DNA of 10,088 nt. Origin: Parcubacteria group bacterium Athens0714_26 (lineage in GTDB: Bacteria; Patescibacteriota; Minisyncoccia; UBA6257; 02-FULL-45-10c). Below, piece after piece: positions 6,573 through 10,088 of this stretch (positions are counted from its first letter, which is position 1; each line of letters starts with the position of its first letter). The DNA is taken from positions 1 through 10,088 of the forward strand of contig VMGU01000010.1 of assembly GCA_007376745.1 (NCBI GenBank), given 5' to 3'. A program made the position numbers and the translations under genes. The notes under the pieces were generated by a model. It searched no databases and was not told where the DNA came from. It saw only the letters and a list, made by a program, of their open reading frames with translations.

Positions 6573-7847
6573 ATGAGGCAGTCGCAAATATTCACTAAAA
6601 CAGCTAAAAATTATCCTGAAGGAGAAGAGGCTAAAAACGCCAAATTATTAATTAAGGGCGGGTTTATAAATAAATCTTCCGCCGGGGTTTACTCTTTTTT
6701 GCCGCTTGGTCTACGAGTTTTAAATAAAATAAATAATATTATCCGGGAGGAAATAAATGAGTTGGGTGCTGAAGAATTATTAATGCCGGCCTTAGTCCAT
6801 AAAAAATATTGGGAGCAAGCCGATAGGTGGGGGGTTGACGTTATTTATAGGACTGGCGGTAAGGAGAATTCTGCCGGCGTAATGAGGAGGGAGGATTTTG
6901 AATACGGTTTGGGATGGACGCATGAGGAGGTTATCTCGGCCATCGCCAAAAATTTTATCAATTCATATAAAGATTTGCCTAAATCGGTTTATCAGATTCA
7001 GACTAAATTCCGCGCGGAATCAAGAGTTCAGGGAGGGCTTCTGCGGGGCAAAGAATTTTTAATGAAGGATTTATACAGTTTTCATGCTAATAAAGAAGAT
7101 TTAGACAGTTATTACCAAAAAGTCATTAGCGCTTATAAAAAAATTTTTAAACGGCTGGGGTTTGAGGCATTGGTTACCGAGGCCAGTGGCGGCGCGTTCA
7201 CGAAGGAATTTACCCATGAATTTCAGGTGTTGAATCCAGCCGGTGAAGATACTATTTATTATTGCGATAAATGCGGTTTTAGCCAGAACAAAGAAATTTT
7301 TAACGCCGCGTCGCATAAGAATTGCAGCGGGGAAATCAAATCAGGCAGGGCGATTGAGGTGGGCAATGTGTTTAAGCTCGGCACAAAATTTTCAGACGCG
7401 TTTAATCTTTTTTATTTAAATAAAGACGGCGTAAAGTTACCGGTTATAATGGGTTCTTACGGCATTGGCTCCACCAGGGTTATGGGCGCGATTGTGGAAC
7501 AATATAATGACGAAAAGGGCATTTTGTGGCCGGAAAATACCGCGCCATTTCAAGTTCATTTATTGGAAATATCCGGCCGCAATCAGGATAAAATCGGTAA
7601 AATCGGAACGAAAATTTATAATAATTTACAAAAATCCGGCATTGAAGTATTATACGACGAAAGAAATATTTCGGCGGGGGAGAAATTCGCCGACGCGGAT
7701 TTAATCGGAATTCCGTACCGAGCCGTAATCAGCGAAAAAACAGGAAATAAGATTGAAATTAAAAAGAGGGGCGAAAAGAAAATAAAATTAGTGAACGAAA
7801 AAGAAATAGTTAAATTATTAAAACAAAATCAACAACCTCGCCAATAA
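6573..7847 (+). CDS. proS: Prolyl-tRNA synthetase, short bacterial form without editing domain
   Basis: 424 residues. It charges tRNA-Pro with proline (class IIa). Motif 1 region: SAGVYSFLPLGLRVLNKI (35-52) to ELGAEELLMPAL (63-74). Motif 2: QTKFRAESRVQGG (143-155) with LLRGKEFLMKDLYSFH (156-171). THEFQVL (214-220). Motif 3: MGSYGIGSTRVMGAIVEQ (293-310). The anticodon-binding domain runs from about 325 (FQVHLLEI) through YDERNISAGEKFADADLIGIP (361-381). Standard bacterial ProRS has about 570 residues because a ~180-residue INS domain that removes mischarged Ala sits between motifs 2 and 3. Here only about 70 residues link them, with C231-x2-C234-x13-H248-x2-C251, a possible zinc knuckle. Short INS-less ProRS forms are known in alphaproteobacteria and others. 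Editing of Ala-tRNA-Pro would need a separate protein or be absent. It lies 74 bp after rseP; the next ORF begins 5 bp after its stop. Confidence 0.95.
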   Translation: MRQSQIFTKTAKNYPEGEEAKNAKLLIKGGFINKSSAGVYSFLPLGLRVLNKINNIIREEINELGAEELLMPALVHKKYWEQADRWGVDVIYRTGGKENSAGVMRREDFEYGLGWTHEEVISAIAKNFINSYKDLPKSVYQIQTKFRAESRVQGGLLRGKEFLMKDLYSFHANKEDLDSYYQKVISAYKKIFKRLGFEALVTEASGGAFTKEFTHEFQVLNPAGEDTIYYCDKCGFSQNKEIFNAASHKNCSGEIKSGRAIEVGNVFKLGTKFSDAFNLFYLNKDGVKLPVIMGSYGIGSTRVMGAIVEQYNDEKGILWPENTAPFQVHLLEISGRNQDKIGKIGTKIYNNLQKSGIEVLYDERNISAGEKFADADLIGIPYRAVISEKTGNKIEIKKRGEKKIKLVNEKEIVKLLKQNQQPRQ

Positions 7848-7852
7848 ATTAT

Positions 7853-10088
7853 ATGTTTGATTTAATCAAAATAAAATTTATAATTACCGCTGGTATCGTC
7901 TTTGTTTTCATTTTTATATCTAATTTTGCTTCAGCCGCTACAATTGAGCAGTTGGACAAAAGTACTAGTCTTGTTTGTCCTATAAACAACTATGATGGTT
8001 GTAGCGCATCTCAATATTATCAAGATTTAGGCACTGGTCTTTCGGGAAAAATTAAATCGATTACCGTTAATGCTTCGGTAGATACTACGAGCGCTGATTT
8101 TTTAGTTTATCTTTATGATGTTACAGCCAATAATATTTATTCAGGACAATATTTATATTTACGAGAAATTACGCCATTTATTCAAAAGGATTATGTTTTT
8201 GAATTAAATCCTCAGCCGGTTCTTGACCCAACTCATCGTTATCAAATAGGCGTTAGTTTTGGCTCTTGGTCTGGAAGCGGATTAAAAATATTTGGCTCCA
8301 ATAATTCTAATAGCTATCCTGGCGGCGAGTGGTATTCTGATGCTAATGTTAAAGATGCCTATTTTATTTTAGATTTTATTGAAGGACAAGTATTGCCCGT
8401 TGTTCCATTTTCTCAAGCTTTTACCGCTAATATTATCAATTTTGCCGGTACCTACGATAATGCCGATAATTTTAATAAGATACAATTTTTTATCACCGAT
8501 GTATCTTCTGGTTCTGTTTTCCTTCGTGAGTTTGATATTCCTATAGATGTTGCTTTCGACGTACCTTATAGTTTTAATATTACTTTACCAAAAGGAAACT
8601 ATCAGTATTACGTGGCCCTTTATAATAGTGTTGCCGGTGTTCTGTCCGAGACAAGCAGAATTTTTAATTTTCAAGTCGTTGAAGCGCCCCCGAGCGCTTT
8701 GATTTATCAGTTATACAAAGACAGCGAATTAACTTGTCCGCTTAATTCATATCTTCATAACTGTCAGCAAGTGGGATTATATCGTCAAAGTTTAGGCGCG
8801 AATTTATCGGGGACGGTTCAATCAATTACGGTTAACGCCCGCATTAATCTTGAAAGTAGTGGTGTTAGTAATTTTTCCGTCTATCTTTTGGACGAGAGCG
8901 AAAATAAATACTATTCTACTGATTATTGGATAGCGCCCTTGCCAACCGAGTTCGGTTATTCTCAACGCGATTACACATTTGAATTAAAAGAACCGGCGAC
9001 ACTTGAAACAGGGCATTCTTATTCATTGGTTGTTAATTTTGGTTCTTGGTACGGCGGCGGCTTGACGCTGTTCGGTTCAAACAATCCGGATAGTTATCAG
9101 CCGGGGAATTTTAACGGTGGCAGCGGCGAAAAAGTTCAAGATATTTATTTTATTTTACACAGCGTTAATCAACCGCCGACGATTTCCAGTCTTGGGCAAT
9201 ACAAATCAGACGGCGTAATTATCATTGCCGAAAATTCCGTAACCACTGAATCAACGGTTGTTTTCAAGGCAATACTCAATGATTCTGACAACGACAATGT
9301 AAAATTACAAGTTGAATTAAAAGAATATGGCCAATCTTTTGACGAAATAGACTTAATTGAAAGCGATTTTGTCTCGTCGGGAAGTGAAACGATTATTACA
9401 AGATACGGCTTGATTCCTGTTTCTTATCATTGGCGGGCGAGAGCAATGGATGAAAAAGGAGTCGCTTCGGATTGGCAGGAATTTGGAACAGCGGGAAATG
9501 TGGATTTTGAGGTGAATATACCTCTATCCTATAAAGCTGCGGATCTTGCCAAAGAACTCGTTAATCAACCATATTTATGGGGTGGCAAGGGTTGGGATTA
9601 TAATCAAGATTTATTTGTGTCATCTGACGTAATTAAAACTGGCTATAATTATTATAATCCAAATATTAAATCTGTTGACACTGGTATTGGGGTAGATTGT
9701 TCAGGCCTCATTATGTGGGCTTATAATCGAGGCTTTGATTCGACTAAATCGCGCTTCAACAATTTTGTAAAAGCTGAAGGCGTGGATGGGCAATATAGAT
9801 ATAATACGGCGACAACCACGGAATCACAGTTTCAGCCTGGCGATGTGATGTTTTTTGATTTCACTTTGGCAGATGGTCCAAATTATATTGATCATGTTGC
9901 AATGTATGTTGGCGAAAGTGGAGGATATGATGTGGTTAGTGCGACAAGTAGAGATAGAGGAATAGAAGTTAGATCAAAAGACTCACTGAAGAACTTGACC
10001 GGATTTCGAGGATTCAAGCAGGTTGTTTCAGCGCTCCCGCCAGCCGTTTTAGTGTCGGCTCATTCTCCGGTTGACTTAATTGTCACCG
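7853..10088 (+). CDS. Large secreted multidomain NlpC/P60 protein, 3' end outside the window
   Basis: Read codon by codon from ATG 7853, the frame is open for 745 codons to the window edge. Residues 1-28 form a signal peptide: Lys6/Lys8, hydrophobic core 9-22, cleavage motif A26-S27-A28. Then come: module A (about 31-175); an Ig-like stretch (about 180-278); module B (about 284-437), a diverged copy of A; a second Ig/Fn3-like domain (about 438-556, starting NQPPTISSL and containing YHWRARAMDEKG); and an NlpC/P60 peptidase (about 558-704) with PYLWGG (573-578), nucleophile C616 in VDCSGL, GDVMFF and H681 in DHVAMYVG. After that SPVDLIVT appears to open another surface domain. NlpC/P60 enzymes mostly cut peptidoglycan stem peptides, so wall remodelling, or attack on another cell's wall, is plausible. 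Unusual points: a ~36-residue loop between PYLWGG and DCSG, and S696 where the third catalytic residue (His) is expected. It begins 5 bp after proS, without Shine-Dalgarno. Confidence 0.88.
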   Translation, partial: MFDLIKIKFIITAGIVFVFIFISNFASAATIEQLDKSTSLVCPINNYDGCSASQYYQDLGTGLSGKIKSITVNASVDTTSADFLVYLYDVTANNIYSGQYLYLREITPFIQKDYVFELNPQPVLDPTHRYQIGVSFGSWSGSGLKIFGSNNSNSYPGGEWYSDANVKDAYFILDFIEGQVLPVVPFSQAFTANIINFAGTYDNADNFNKIQFFITDVSSGSVFLREFDIPIDVAFDVPYSFNITLPKGNYQYYVALYNSVAGVLSETSRIFNFQVVEAPPSALIYQLYKDSELTCPLNSYLHNCQQVGLYRQSLGANLSGTVQSITVNARINLESSGVSNFSVYLLDESENKYYSTDYWIAPLPTEFGYSQRDYTFELKEPATLETGHSYSLVVNFGSWYGGGLTLFGSNNPDSYQPGNFNGGSGEKVQDIYFILHSVNQPPTISSLGQYKSDGVIIIAENSVTTESTVVFKAILNDSDNDNVKLQVELKEYGQSFDEIDLIESDFVSSGSETIITRYGLIPVSYHWRARAMDEKGVASDWQEFGTAGNVDFEVNIPLSYKAADLAKELVNQPYLWGGKGWDYNQDLFVSSDVIKTGYNYYNPNIKSVDTGIGVDCSGLIMWAYNRGFDSTKSRFNNFVKAEGVDGQYRYNTATTTESQFQPGDVMFFDFTLADGPNYIDHVAMYVGESGGYDVVSATSRDRGIEVRSKDSLKNLTGFRGFKQVVSALPPAVLVSAHSPVDLIVT
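7943..8377 (+). repeat. Module A of a duplicated ~145-residue domain
   Basis: Residues 31-175 of the NlpC/P60 protein. Landmarks: LVCP with C42 and C50, LSGKIKSITVNA (63-74), KDYVFEL (112-118), VSFGSWSGSGLKIFGSNN (134-151), SYPGG, and VKDAYFIL (166-173). It is predicted all-beta from the alternating hydrophobic pattern and resembles carbohydrate- or surface-binding jelly-roll modules in outline only. I do not recognise the family. Confidence 0.75.
8702..9163 (+). repeat. Module B, second copy of the duplicated domain
   Basis: Residues 284-437 of the same protein. It matches module A block by block: LTCP with C295 and C304, LSGTVQSITVNA (318-329), RDYTFEL (372-378), VNFGSWYGGGLTLFGSNN (394-411), SYQPG and VQDIYFIL (428-435). 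Codons differ throughout while motifs hold, so the duplication is old and both copies are under protein-level selection. Module B is about nine residues longer, mainly before the SVYLLDE strand and around 355-369. Confidence 0.75.

Noticed and set aside
1..10088. UGA recoded as glycine (Gracilibacteria/SR1 code)
   Set aside because: All genes are full length without in-frame TGA, glycine uses GGN codons, and stops are TAA or TAG. The absence of TGA stops is compatible with the standard code given so few genes.
1..10088. CRISPR array, transposon, prophage, defence island, tRNA or riboswitch
   Set aside because: No spaced direct repeats, transposase or integrase motifs, cloverleaf-like sequences or sizeable leaders; coding density is nearly complete.

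Overview
The window reads as a chromosomal fragment of an ultrasmall-genome bacterium of the Candidate Phyla Radiation (Patescibacteria), most likely a Parcubacteria-type lineage. This is inferred from the S9 tail (KARRAPQWAKR), the AT-rich compact coding, a PEGA-domain membrane protein beside ribosomal protein genes, a short ProRS without an editing domain, and a large secreted NlpC/P60 protein of a CPR-like type. All visible stops are TAA or TAG and every gene is full length with the standard code, so UGA recoding as in Gracilibacteria/SR1 is not supported. None of the start codons has a recognisable Shine-Dalgarno sequence.

Layout. Positions 1-166 hold the 3' end of rpsI, followed by a hairpin terminator (181-208). 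The terminator is shared with a convergent minus-strand gene (218-1591) for a membrane-anchored PEGA/beta-propeller-like protein. That gene carries a GC-rich, partly palindromic in-frame insert at about 431-495. A 31-bp divergent gap (1592-1622) has overlapping candidate promoters. From 1623 to the end everything is on the plus strand and tightly packed: murA, mreB, a delta'-type clamp-loader gene (holB), an unlisted 29-codon membrane micro-ORF (4822-4911), frr, rseP, then 74 bp with a weak possible promoter, proS, and 5 bp later a large secreted protein gene (7853 to beyond 10088) that is still open at the window edge.

How the genes fit together. murA (first committed step of peptidoglycan precursor synthesis), mreB (rod-shape cytoskeleton) and the NlpC/P60 protein (probable wall or extracellular peptidase) concern the envelope. 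frr, proS and rpsI concern translation, holB replication, and rseP membrane proteolysis. frr-rseP-proS looks like the common bacterial frr/(dxr-uppS-cdsA)/rseP/proS block with the isoprenoid and phospholipid genes missing. No tRNA, rRNA, CRISPR, transposase, integrase or defence cassette is visible, and no non-coding stretch exceeds 75 bp.

The region is mostly housekeeping. The parts most worth a second look are the duplicated, unrecognised ~145-residue module and unusual catalytic site of the NlpC/P60 protein, the palindromic insert in the PEGA gene, an Asp-to-Asn change in the MreB phosphate-2 motif, and the micro-ORF between holB and frr.
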